In this document: piece after piece, positions 1 to 8,067 of the stretch
Layout: each line of letters begins with the position of its first letter
Numbering within the stretch: the first letter of the stretch is position 1
Origin: Melanopsichium pennsylvanicum
Lineage: Eukaryota > Basidiomycota > Ustilaginomycetes > Ustilaginales
Length of the DNA stretch: 24,028 nucleotides
Assembly (NCBI GenBank): GCA_900208305.1
Contig: OAPG01000044.1
Coordinates: 1 to 24,028 of the forward strand
Direction of reading: 5' to 3'
Translations under genes and position numbers: made by a program
Notes under the pieces: generated by a model
What the model saw: the letters and a program-made list of their open reading frames with translations, nothing else
Databases searched by the model: none
Told to the model about the DNA's origin: nothing

Positions 1-943
1 TCAATATAATATTAGTAGTAAACTAGATAAAGCAACTATTCAAGGTTGGGAACAACTCTGGATGATGCTAATCCTACACTAAATCGTAGTCTTATGGTAT
101 CAAGTAATAGTGGAACTATGAAGTCTGAAGAAGATCGAATGAAAATTAGTACTATGTTTTATCAATATGAAATTGATAAAAATAAAGCTATTATTCCTAA
201 TACTGAAAAAGTTCTATTTGGACTTAAAGAAACCAGTCGAATTGGAATTACTAGTATGGATAACTCACATTATACTATTCAGTATGATACTCTGAAAGGC
301 ATTTTGATAATCAAATGGTTTGGGTTACATCACAACACAAATTCTACTTTTCAGCTGAACCTCTAACTAGTAATCTAATTCTAAATTCTGTAAATGTAAA
401 TACAGAACTAGAAGTTTCAAATAATCGATCTCGAGGTATTTGGGTTTATAACGCAAATACTAAAGAGCTTATTAGTTATGAAAACACTGTAAAAGATTGT
501 GAAATGAAATATAGCATCAGTCGTACTCACCTAAAACGAGTACGAAATATAATCAAGTTTATCAAGGAAACTATTCTGTAACCATAAACTTAAATAGGTG
601 TATAAATTATGTCCCTACCGCTGTTAAATAAATAAATAAATAAAACAAAAACAGAAGATAAGACTCGCGTCGTAAGGAAACTGTATGCTGGAACACCTTT
701 AAAGTTCTTAGTACTAGATATTTCAGTAAGAATCTAAGAAATTAGGCAATCAGCAGGAAACCAATATTTAATCTAGATTAAATTAGTAGGATCCTCAGAG
801 ACTATGTGTTCCATCTTAAGAAGGATATTAAGATAAGATAGTCCGAACTAATTAGAAATAATTAGAAGTAATATATAACTATATTACAATAACATTAAAT
901 AGGCCATACCATAAATAAGCAAATTAGTATATTTATGTATTAG
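1..943 (+). mobile_element. Group I intron in rnl (3' part; 5' end outside window)
   Basis: The conserved group I core is visible: AATCAGCAGGAAACC at about 748-763, TCCTCAGAGACTA at about 792-805 and AAGATAGTCCG at about 835-845 (the P4/P6/P7 strand elements). The intron carries a GIY-YIG gene upstream of the core. The 3' splice site is placed after G943, because rRNA sequence resumes with GAGTCAGTATGGTCCCTATC, matching the conserved domain V segment of large-subunit rRNA. The 5' splice site lies before the window. The core closely resembles that of cox1 intron 1, which also carries a GIY-YIG gene. Confidence 0.8.
2..581 (+). pseudogene. Intron-encoded GIY-YIG homing endonuclease, C-terminal part, frameshifted
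   Basis: The open sequence runs through three overlapping frames (from about 2, 46-366 and 315-581), so at least two indels separate the segments. Read together they give the usual tail of fungal mitochondrial GIY-YIG proteins: an EQL...ANPTLNRSL...SSNSG segment after the catalytic domain, then MKSEEDRMKIS, a VLFGLKETSR block, and a C-terminal NUMOD1-like helix-turn-helix (IWVYNANTKELISYENTVKD then ISRTHLKR). The catalytic GIY and YIG motifs lie before the window. The protein would cleave an intronless rnl allele to spread the intron. Whether the indels are real or sequencing errors is open. Confidence 0.7.
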
Positions 944-1185
944 GAGTCAGTATGGTCCCTATCTTCTGAAGGAAAAAGTAATCGATTAAGGACCTCCGGT
1001 TAGTACGAAAGGACCGCTGGGATGATTCCATGGTGTACCTATTGTTAAGTCTTTTTAGATATGGCACCGTAGGGTAGCCACAATCATGACAGATAAGCGC
1101 TGAAAGCATCTTAAGCACGAAGCACACCTTATTAGATTACAAGAAATAAGAAGTAGACTACTTCTTCGTATTTTATCACATATCT
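944..1185 (+). rRNA. rnl: Large-subunit (LSU) rRNA, last exon
   Basis: This is the 3'-terminal exon of the mitochondrial large-subunit rRNA. It starts with the peptidyl-transferase-ring flank GTCAGTATGGTCCCTATCT. It contains the sarcin-ricin loop (TTAGTACGAAAGGACC, about 1000-1015), where elongation factors bind, and the conserved near-terminal helix GCGCTGAAAGCATCTTAAGC (about 1097-1116). That helix has one T more than the usual AGCATCTAAGCAC. The 3' end is approximate; I place it near a perfect hairpin of 8-9 bp at about 1148-1167. The rest of rnl lies upstream of the window. Confidence 0.88.
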
Positions 1186-1614
1186 TATATAACTTAGCTT
1201 AAAAACTATATTATATTCTATAAAGTTATGTGCATCAAATACGTATAGGGTACAAATGTAAGTATAGTAATATATTCAGTTTAGTACTACTAATTTATTG
1301 ATTTACTTAATCGTAAAACATTTCTACTATTCCCGGTTCCCCGGAGGGGAACAGCCGATTAATAAAATGTAATTACTGTGGGCTTATAAATTTATGTAAT
1401 GTAAAATTTAGTACCACTATCCTAAAAAAGAAAAGAATTGAATTTCTTTTTATAATAAATTATTCGATTTTCTATACCCATTTTAGTATGCCATTTTATA
1501 GCCTTCGGTGCCCTAGAAAATGAAAATATCCGCGCGCAAGCGCAAAATAGGATAGGCAATATTATACTGATTGTTAGTAATATATATATGCTGCAATCTT
1601 AAAGCTAGCTTTAA
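1186..1614. other. Intergenic, rnl to trnP
   Basis: AT-rich spacer with no gene I can support. It contains the 26-nt GC element at 1332-1357, a GCCTTCGGTGCC hairpin at about 1501-1512 and a palindromic GC run, CCGCGCGCAAGCGC, at about 1530-1543. Confidence 0.6.
1329..1360 (+). repeat. GC-rich hairpin element flanked by ATT repeats (copy 1)
   Basis: A 26-nt GC-rich element (1332-1357) sits between two ATT trinucleotides. Its centre, GTTCCCCGGAGGGGAAC, folds into a 7-bp stem with a GGA loop. A near-identical copy in reverse orientation, also flanked by ATT, lies inside the cox1 intron 4 endonuclease gene at 18440-18471. The ATT pair looks like a target-site duplication. Confidence 0.75.
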
Positions 1615-1687
1615 CAGATTGATGGCCTAATGGTTCAGGGCCATCACTTTGGGAGTGATAGTCGAAAGTCAAGTCTTTCCAGTCTGA
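1615..1687 (+). tRNA. trnP: tRNA-Pro (UGG)
   Basis: The acceptor stem is CAGATTG/CAGTCTG and the D-stem GGCC/GGCC. The anticodon stem ATCAC/GTGAT carries loop TTTGGGA with anticodon TGG. The T-stem GAAAG/CTTTC closes a loop of only six bases (TCAAGT) instead of the usual TTCAAGT, one T short. This matches the single-base deficits seen in the protein genes. Confidence 0.88.
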
Positions 1688-2254
1688 AATTACACATGTT
1701 TAAAGTAGTATTTTACTTAATATACTCCTTCAACTTATTATTGTTCCATTTTTTTCAACTTCAACTATAATACTGGTTAGTGGGTCAATATTATTATCCC
1801 CTATCTATTATATAACATTGCGGTATACTGTAAATTTAGTAATTTACTATAAAGTTCGAATCTTTATCTTTCCTGTTATAATTGAAAGCACCCTTAAAAA
1901 GAAAATATTTACCTATCGGGGGACGAGTATTCAACATCTGTTCATCAGCGAGTGTTGACCATAATAAATTAATATATAGTCTGGACCGGCCCGTACTTGT
2001 GTAATTAAATAATTCAACTTAATGAAAAAAACGGGTTATGCTAACTAGCAATAGTGCAGTACTGTATAAAAGTAATAGTAAATAAAAGAAGTATCTAAAG
2101 AGTTTATTAAGGATCTGTATCAAGGGATTGTATTGCAAAAGAAATTTTAAGAACAATACAAACAAACAGTTACAATACAAAGTCTTAAACAAATACTTTC
2201 ACTGGAAGGACGTCAGATAAAATTATGTAAGATATACTAGCTCTGTGTAAATAA
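1688..2254. other. Intergenic, trnP to GIY-YIG relic
   Basis: Mostly AT-rich. At 1915-1995 a more GC-rich stretch includes an ATATAGTCTGG string, which resembles the P7 strand of a group I intron, followed by the GC run CCGGCCCGTACT. The latter is shared with cox1 intron 4 (about 17842-17853). This may be an intron remnant or a small structured RNA; I cannot assign it. From about 2100 there are short open stretches that could belong to the damaged N-terminus of the next gene. Confidence 0.4.
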
Positions 2255-2865
2255 ATGGATAAGATAACAATAAAAAGACTCTTCATCTATCGATTCCACA
2301 TAGTAAATGTAAATATGTTACATATATTTTCTTTTTTTTGCGGTTCTATTTATAAAAAAAACAGTGTTATTGGTTGTTATGGTCTAGGTACTTTTGACGA
2401 ACCTACTGCTTATATTGGTCAATCAGTTCATATTGGAAACCGAGTTATCAACATGTCCGAGGTAAAGTAAAAACTACTAAATATTTTCTAATTAACATTT
2501 CAACTAATAACCTAGTCGTGTTGCACTTTGGATTGTAGATGAGAAAATCTACAACATCTACAAGAAAATTCTATTAGTATTGATCTCTTCTAATAGTTAT
2601 CGAGCTATATATCCTTTTTTAATTATAGTTCCGCTTCTAATCAAGGGTCCTAAAGTAGGAGGATGATCAAAGTTCTATTTGGTAAGAAGGTTTATGTATA
2701 CCGGCTATAAAATTCTACTTATACTATAATACAAATTTGTACTAGTCATAAAACACTGGATAGTATTCTTGATCATATTATAAGTGGGTAGCTCTAGTTA
2801 TTAGTCGTGGAGGTATGTATCGTAATACCGCCGGAGGCTCTATCATAAACACCTATATAAAATAG
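2255..2865 (+). pseudogene. Free-standing GIY-YIG endonuclease gene, frameshifted
   Basis: The N-terminal part has a GIY-like GCY (2373-2381) followed by AYIGQS and HIGNRV (about 2409-2445), the spacing of a GIY-YIG catalytic core. The next part continues in another frame (VALWIVDEKIYNIYKKIL, about 2520-2575), and a later segment (TLDSILDHIISG, then RGGMYRNT) resembles a NUMOD-type tail. A 22-nt GC element interrupts this tail at 2829-2850, just before ACCTATATA. Several indels break the gene, so it is probably not translated as it stands. It is not inside a recognisable intron. The start is uncertain. Confidence 0.55.
2829..2850 (+). repeat. GC element of the CGCCGGAGGC family (copy 1)
   Basis: The sequence CGCCGGAGGC plus 12 nt separates CGTAATAC from ACCTAT in the GIY-YIG tail. 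The second copy, at 7633-7655, splits the homologous site of another GIY-YIG gene (CGTGATAC | ACCTGT). AC-ending flanks on both sides suggest a short target duplication. Confidence 0.6.
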
Positions 2866-3244
2866 TAAAGAAGATAAGATATTATATCTGTGCTGCTACT
2901 AAAATATCTCGATATTTTCTAAGGCACGGGATAAAAAGATTTCATTTTCGAGAATTTATGAAAAAGCTTAATAAAAAAAACGAAAAATAACCTAATAAAA
3001 GAGTGTTGATGCTACTGTAAATATTCTAAATTATTGCTAGTAAATACTACGTACTTAAACATATTCCGGTGGGTGATAGCTAAAGTAAAATAAGAACTTA
3101 TAAAATTATAAGTGATAAACCTTATCAGGGATATTCTTTTTAGTTTATGGATGTAACATGAATAATTCATTTTACCCTTGCACTCTACTTATATTTATTA
3201 TAGTTGTATAGGATAGTAGGAGCGGTATAAATATTTTAATAGTC
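2866..3244. other. Intergenic, GIY-YIG relic to trnN
   Basis: AT-rich spacer. I see no gene, rRNA or tRNA in it. Confidence 0.5.
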
Positions 3245-3316
3245 GGTACTATAACATAGTGGTAATGTGGCGTACTGTTAATACGTTCAACGAAAGTTCG
3301 ATTCTTTCTAGTGCCT
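3245..3316 (+). tRNA. trnN: tRNA-Asn (GUU)
   Basis: The acceptor stem is GGTACTA/TAGTGCC and the D-stem ACAT/ATGT. The anticodon stem GCGTA/TACGT holds loop CTGTTAA with anticodon GTT. The T-arm is GAAAG-TTCGATT-CTTTC. All four helices are intact. Confidence 0.93.
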
Positions 3317-3867
3317 TATTTCATAGTTTTAACAGTATAATCTAATACTATAAATGAAAACGATGTTAATACAGTACACACTATAGAATAGTGATGATGT
3401 TAAAGTATATACGGTGAATAAAAAGTACCATTAAATTGAAGGGTATTATGGGACGCGCCTTAGAAAATAGATCCGATATTATATTAGCACAAAAATAGTA
3501 TATAAAATAAAATCTACGATTTTAGTGACGCAAAAAAGGATTATAATTTATTATAACGGGAACTAAAAATAGTAAATACTTCCTCCTTTCTGGTTATTGT
3601 ACCCCTTTTTCTTTTTACTAAATCGAATAGAAATAGTACCACTAAAAGTTGTAATGAAATTTTATAACGGCAAGAAAAATGTAGGGCTTATAAAGTGATA
3701 ATATTAATTCTATTCTCGTTTTCCCCTAGTGAAAAATCATTTTATACATAGCATTTCTTTACTCGCGCCTAGTGCGCATTTTAAGAATAAAAATGAATAT
3801 TATTATGCCCAACAATTCCTAATGTTTACCTAAAAAGTAGTGGACGTCTACAACAACCACAAATGCA
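3317..3867. other. Intergenic, trnN to rps3
   Basis: AT-rich spacer with one copy of the dispersed AT hairpin (AAATCTACGATTTTAGT, about 3510-3526) and a GC run CTCGCGCCTAGTGCGC near 3763-3778. A frame just upstream of rps3 (about 3794-3866) reads LKSSGRLQQPQ and may be the frameshifted N-terminal end of that gene. Confidence 0.45.
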
Positions 3868-4611
3868 ATGAATAATTATGGAGTGGCGCCAGCGCATTCA
3901 TTTAGTAAACAATCTCCAGGACTAGGTTCAACTCTATCTGGAAATACATCACTAAATAATAGTGCTATTTGTATCATTAATGCTTACTTTGGTACACTAA
4001 ATAATACAACAAAGAAAAAAAATACAAATACTAATCGGCTAGGTGTAAGTAGTAATGTATCTACTTCTTATTTTATTATCAGTAAACCGAACTTTAGTCA
4101 TACTAATAGTAAAGTTACTATTCCATTTTTTTATTATACTGCTTCTAACAGTAAAATTTCCTCTAATAATGAAGTTACAGACGGATCATTCCGAAAAAAC
4201 TTTGCAGAACTAAGCACTACACTTGCTCAACTATATCAAAAAGAAGTAAATGTTATTGCTACTCGACTATATTATCCATATCTAAATAGCGATATTCTAA
4301 GTCAATATCTTGCTTACAATGCACCAAGTAATACTTTCATGGATTTCCAAGAAGCTATTCTAACTAATCCAAGTCTACATAAAACGAATCTACCAGCACA
4401 TATTAGTGGTATTAAAGTACAAGTTTCAGGACGACTAGTTACTGAAACAGTAATTCCACGTATTACTGTTAAATCTTGTCTAATTGGTTCTTTCCAACGT
4501 TCTCCTAATAATATTACACTGTCACAAGCCTTTATTGATTACAGTAAATTTACAACTAAAAATGAACTAGGTGCTTTTACTGTAAAAGTTTGGATCTGTC
4601 AACGATCTTAA
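3868..4611 (+). CDS. rps3: Mitochondrial ribosomal protein S3
   Basis: Small-subunit ribosomal protein S3 (var1 family) of the mitoribosome. The 247-residue frame has an Asn/Ser-rich N-terminus. Fungal Rps3 blocks follow: FIISKPNFSHTNSKVTIPFF at about residues 68-87, a YYPYLNSDILSQYLAYN segment at about 134-150, and the conserved C-terminus with GIKVQVSGRLVTETVIPR at about 181-198 and ELGAFTVKVWI near the end. It is uninterrupted by indels. The ATG at 3868 is the first in frame. An upstream frame ending near 3866 (LKSSGRLQQPQ) looks like continuing Rps3 sequence, so the true N-terminus may lie upstream behind a one- or two-base shift. The gene is free-standing, on the same strand as rnl. Confidence 0.88.
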   Translation: MNNYGVAPAHSFSKQSPGLGSTLSGNTSLNNSAICIINAYFGTLNNTTKKKNTNTNRLGVSSNVSTSYFIISKPNFSHTNSKVTIPFFYYTASNSKISSNNEVTDGSFRKNFAELSTTLAQLYQKEVNVIATRLYYPYLNSDILSQYLAYNAPSNTFMDFQEAILTNPSLHKTNLPAHISGIKVQVSGRLVTETVIPRITVKSCLIGSFQRSPNNITLSQAFIDYSKFTTKNELGAFTVKVWICQRS

Positions 4612-5074
4612 ATATAGTTAATTAACTTAATATCGATAATTAACCGCTTCCCCTTCGTTTTTTGTAGAATAAAAAAACATCCAATTGAAGATTTTTATAA
4701 CGCCTATTAACTACAATTTTCTCTTATTTTTAATAATACGGACTATTAATTCAATATTTTATTGGCGTGGACTGTATTCTATTTTTAATGTACAATATTG
4801 ATAGAATTAGAATTATACAAAAACCCCGCGCCGGGCGCATAGCGCTGCCTATAAAAATGGAACGGCACGGGATAGGTAAAAAGTCCACATATATATATAA
4901 GATTCTTTTTATATAAATGCATTTGTGCCGCTTATTTTTTTTGTTTTTATTTTCGATTTTATAACAGTAATAAATATAGTAGCGCGGCGCATTTTATATA
5001 GGGATATAAATTATTATATAGTCTTTAAATGAGCGGAGTCTGAATTATAAATAAAGAAATAATTAGATTATAAA
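4612..5074. other. Intergenic, rps3 to trnG
   Basis: AT-rich spacer with two GC clusters (CCCCGCGCCGGGCGCATAGC from about 4824, and AGCGCGGCGC at about 4981). No gene seen. Confidence 0.5.
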
Positions 5075-5145
5075 GCTAGTGTAGTTTAATGGTAAAACTT
5101 GGGACTTCCACTCTCACATTTTCGGTTCGATTCCGAATACTAGTA
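5075..5145 (+). tRNA. trnG: tRNA-Gly (UCC)
   Basis: The acceptor stem is GCTAGTG/TACTAGT (with G-T pairs) and the D-stem GTTT/AAAC. The anticodon stem TGGGA/TCTCA holds loop CTTCCAC with anticodon TCC. The T-arm is TTCGG-TTCGATT-CCGAA. All arms are intact. Confidence 0.92.
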
Positions 5146-5209
5146 TAATATGTATAGATTTCTAAAATTTATACCCTGTACTGCTATATTTATTATTAAA
5201 GTATCGCAA

Positions 5210-5239
5210 CTAAAACTAAAACTAAAACTAAAACTAAAT
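5210..5239 (+). repeat. Tandem hexanucleotide ACTAAA, five copies
   Basis: Five uninterrupted copies of ACTAAA in spacer DNA between trnG and the minus-strand relic. Confidence 0.85.
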
Positions 5240-5665
5240 AAAAAATATCTGATTTATTAGCCTAGATTAATAAGATGGTGAAATTAGAAATATGATTTAG
5301 TAGTTTTATAATAAGTATAAATTTCTGATTATAAATATAAAGTAGTAATCGTAATGCTTTCAATTGGTCTAATTTAACTACTAGTAGCCATTCCTGTTTT
5401 GTCCAATAAGATCTGATTTATGGTAAGTCATATAATTTATAGAAGTCTGAATATTTCGTTTTTCAATACTTAGTAGTAGCCCTGTTCGTCGAATTGAAGA
5501 GAAATCATACACTTTATCAGTATCACGAGTGATCGCTTGAATGTCTTATGATTCTTCTTAAATTATTTACTAGAATACCAGTTGACATTAAAATATACTT
5601 CTTGTCCTACATTCGTCCCACAGCATGAATAATTGCTTGTTCATACATACGTTCTTCATACTGAG

Positions 5666-5695
5666 TAAATTGAAATTGAAATTGAAATTGAAATT
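5666..5695 (+). repeat. Tandem hexanucleotide AAATTG, five copies
   Basis: Five perfect copies of AAATTG within the degenerate minus-strand frame, where they would read as a repeating Asn-Phe run. Confidence 0.85.
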
Positions 5696-5750
5696 GTTGA
5701 AGTACATGGAATAGCTTGCTATCGTTGTTAAAGCTACCATTTGTATGCCA

Positions 5751-5767
5751 TTCTGCGCTGGCGCGAC
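5751..5767 (+). repeat. GC element TTCTGCGCTGGCGCGAC (copy 1)
   Basis: The 17-nt palindrome-rich element TTCTGCGCTGGCGCGAC recurs identically at 17997-18013, and with one base fewer at 12285-12300. Its centre, GCGC-TG-GCGC, can form a small hairpin. Confidence 0.8.
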
Positions 5768-6289
5768 TAAAATAATAGTAGTAGCTATTAGTAGTCTTAC
5801 CAATTTTACAATTCTAATTATAGATACCGTTTGCAAATAGTTCTTATGGAATTTGAATTCTTTTTCACCATTATCATAAAGATCTCGAATAGAACTGTAG
5901 TGATTACCAAATCGTCGTTAAAGTCCGTAGCACTACCCGTCTTCAGATAGATTATGTTGCACAATATATACCCCGGATTCATTAGTAAACTGAGATCGAG
6001 CAAAGGTATTGTGCGTACTTTTATTAACAAGGATTTACTTTTTAGACACTTCATAGTAAGTAATACCCAGTATTTTTATAGGTTCTTTAAGTAGGTGTAG
6101 TAATTTCCTTTTTTATCAAAATCAATTTTTAATACTAGTATAATTATAATTCAAATTATACATATCATTAAGTACTAGACGGTTCGTTTCATCATGTTAG
6201 TATCACTCCACGGAATATAATCCATTTTAGTATAAATAGATTTGAGTTACCAGTACCAAAGATACTTTTAAATGATCAGAAGAGAAGGG

Positions 6290-6643
6290 GGGCTATCAAT
6301 CCGTATTTCTCTGGTGTTACGGCCTCAATAGCTACAGGCATGAATCCGTGATATACTCCACAGATCTCTGAACATTGTCCGTAGAACACTCCTTCACGCT
6401 CGATAAGCACAGATGTTTGATTTAGTCGACCGCATCGATTTTAAGTCCTAGAGATGGAACGGGAAATCATGGATAAGGTCGTAACAATAAATCGAATGTG
6501 TGTATCGATTGGTACTACAACTCGATTATCTACATCTAGTAGTCGTAGTTGTCCATCCTCTAGATCTGTTTCAGAACCATGTAGGAATCAAACTCGATTG
6601 ATTCTCCATCTTCATTAATGAAATCTGAGTACTCGTATGACCA
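6290..6643 (-). pseudogene. cox2: Displaced 3' fragment of cox2
   Basis: A second copy of the cox2 C-terminal region. It starts abruptly at W in WSYEYSDFINEDG and runs through the CuA domain to near the stop. The binuclear copper-site block is readable: [20 protein letters not shown] with both Cys and the His. Compared with intact cox2 (8068-8826) it differs mostly at third codon positions, so the copies diverged under selection and are not a recent duplication. It carries multi-base deletions (near ATTGTTACGACC, AAATACGGATTG and GATGCGGTCGAC) and single-base losses (GTTCTGAAACAG for GTTCCTGAAACAG). No start or upstream cox2 sequence is present. Most likely it is the original 3' end, left behind when a mobile element delivered a foreign one. 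Confidence 0.8.
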
Positions 6644-6864
6644 GTTAGTAATATTAACACATTCGTATAAGAAGGTATACTTATTTAATAAACTATGCCT
6701 TTTAAGCAAATAATATATATGTTAACTTTTAATGTATAAAAATATTATACAAAATATAGTTGAATATTAATGTATAAATGAATATAATTATTGTATGATC
6801 AGAAATATACTGATAATAAGTATAATTAACTAGAACATCCTACCGAAATAAAATATACTAACCA

Positions 6865-7971
6865 ATGAAATACACAAACGTAATCTTTAAAGAGTCAAAT
6901 AAAGAGCAAGATGAACGATTCAAACGAAGTCTCTTTGTAATGCAAGAAATTGCAAATAATACAGGACAACTTCTAAGAATATTAGTTATGCTCTAGGGCT
7001 TAAAGAAGGAGTAGTTACAGATAAAGTGGTTACAATTTGTGAAGGTATTGTTATAAATAGTATTACACTGCCTCTATCTAGTAGTAGTGCTGATCTGATA
7101 ATAGTTCACTATTCCGTAGTGTAGTAAGATCAAGCTCTTCAACTGGTACTAAGTACCAGGTTGTTACCTACTTCATTCGCAGGATCCAACAAAGGATACA
7201 TATATCGGACAAAGTAAATCACTAGCACAACGGGTACGAGAACACGCAAATGGGAGTTATAACGTTCAAAATCTTATTTTATTAAAGATTTTTGAAATAA
7301 AGGAATTATAACTCTATTTATTATTTCAGAAGAAGTACTAGATACTATTACTATCACAAAAGAACTTTTTATTACTATTCTTGAACAATATCTTTTCTTT
7401 TATTATAAACCTACTTATAATAAAATGTTTGTAGCTGGAACGAATATTGTAGATTCTAATGATCCTAAATTAAGTACAATTATTTGGAGTAAACTTTACA
7501 TTTATTATAAAGAAGGTGATACTCTTACACTTATCAATATTATGCATTCTACAGCAGCTTTTTCACGACTTATGAGTAAAACTATTTATTGGCTCGAGGT
7601 ATTGTTAAAAAAGGTGGTTGGATTCGTGATACCGCCGGAGGCTTATTACTAATACACCTGTATCTAATGTAAATATTAATACTCTACTTACTCTTACTGA
7701 ACTTAAATCAATTGTTGATGACGTTCTTAAACTACCCGTTACTCTGCCAACATCCAAGAGTGTGAAAGTAACTAATACTTTTACCAATGAAATTCTTTAC
7801 TTTGATTCTCTAGGTAAGCAGCTATTTATTTTAATAAGCCTCCTTCTTCCCTTTCACGACCTGTTAACCTCCACTCACTCTACCTTAAAAAATAGAAAAT
7901 TGAATATGTTACCCCATAAAAAGGTTTATTATAGCACCCTAAATTACTCTACTTATTTATTTTTATTATAA
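6865..7971 (+). pseudogene. GIY-YIG endonuclease gene inside the cox2 insert, frameshifted
   Basis: Lies antisense to cox2, between cox2 and its displaced 3' copy. An ATG at 6865 begins MKYTNVIFKESNKEQDERFK. After several indels comes the catalytic region LLHSQDPTKDTYIGQSKSL (YIG at about 7199), then QRVREHANGSY with the catalytic-type Arg. Next are ELFITILEQYLFFYYKPTYN (carrying the family's conserved Glu) and a C-terminal NUMOD-like part (SRGIVKKGGWIRDT, then LLTLTELKSIVDD and TNTFTNEILYFDSL). TGA at 7293-7295 falls where Trp is expected (KDFWNKG), supporting TGA=Trp. A GC element at 7633-7655 splits the tail. The 3' limit is uncertain, as little after about 7800 is recognisable. It is the likely mobility gene of the cox2 insert. 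Confidence 0.6.
7633..7655 (+). repeat. GC element of the CGCCGGAGGC family (copy 2)
   Basis: CGCCGGAGGC plus 13 nt sits between CGTGATAC and ACCTGTATC, with ATAC at both edges. Removing it restores IRDTPVSNVN in the GIY-YIG tail. The insert is 23 nt, so it breaks the frame. It occupies the same protein position as the copy at 2829-2850. Confidence 0.65.
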
Positions 7972-8067
7972 AATTACCATACTTATTATTTTTTATTATA
8001 AAATTACCATACTTATTGGCATAGTAAAATAGAATTACGTAAGGGGGAAAAATTGCAAGTTATAATA

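Larger units (their letters stand above)
5300..6055 (-). pseudogene. Degenerate endonuclease-like reading frame downstream of the cox2 3' copy
   Basis: On the minus strand several overlapping frames can be chained from about 6050 to 5380. Near the start one frame reads FTNESGVYIVQHN, a GVY-YIV pattern loosely like a GIY-YIG entry motif. Near the end another reads VYDFSSIRRTGLLLSIEKRN (about 5460-5520), which resembles a NUMOD1-type DNA-binding segment. A GC element (5751-5767) and a tandem AAATTG repeat (5666-5695) interrupt the middle. No frame is intact. I read it as a decayed mobile-element gene; the family is uncertain and no LAGLIDADG motif is seen. Confidence 0.35.

Noticed and set aside
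933..1127. Minus-strand 64-codon open frame
   Set aside because: It is the reverse complement of the rnl 3' exon, including the sarcin-ricin loop.
1845..1870. Possible tRNA T-arm (TAAAG-TTCGAAT-CTTTA)
   Set aside because: No matching acceptor, D- or anticodon arm could be built around it.
1900..2240. Mitochondrial RNase P RNA (rnpB)
   Set aside because: The two conserved P4 segments of rnpB are not visible; only a loose AGTCTGG resemblance.
7605..7787. Minus-strand 60-codon frame
   Set aside because: Antisense to the GIY-YIG tail that reads LLTLTELKSIVDD on the plus strand.
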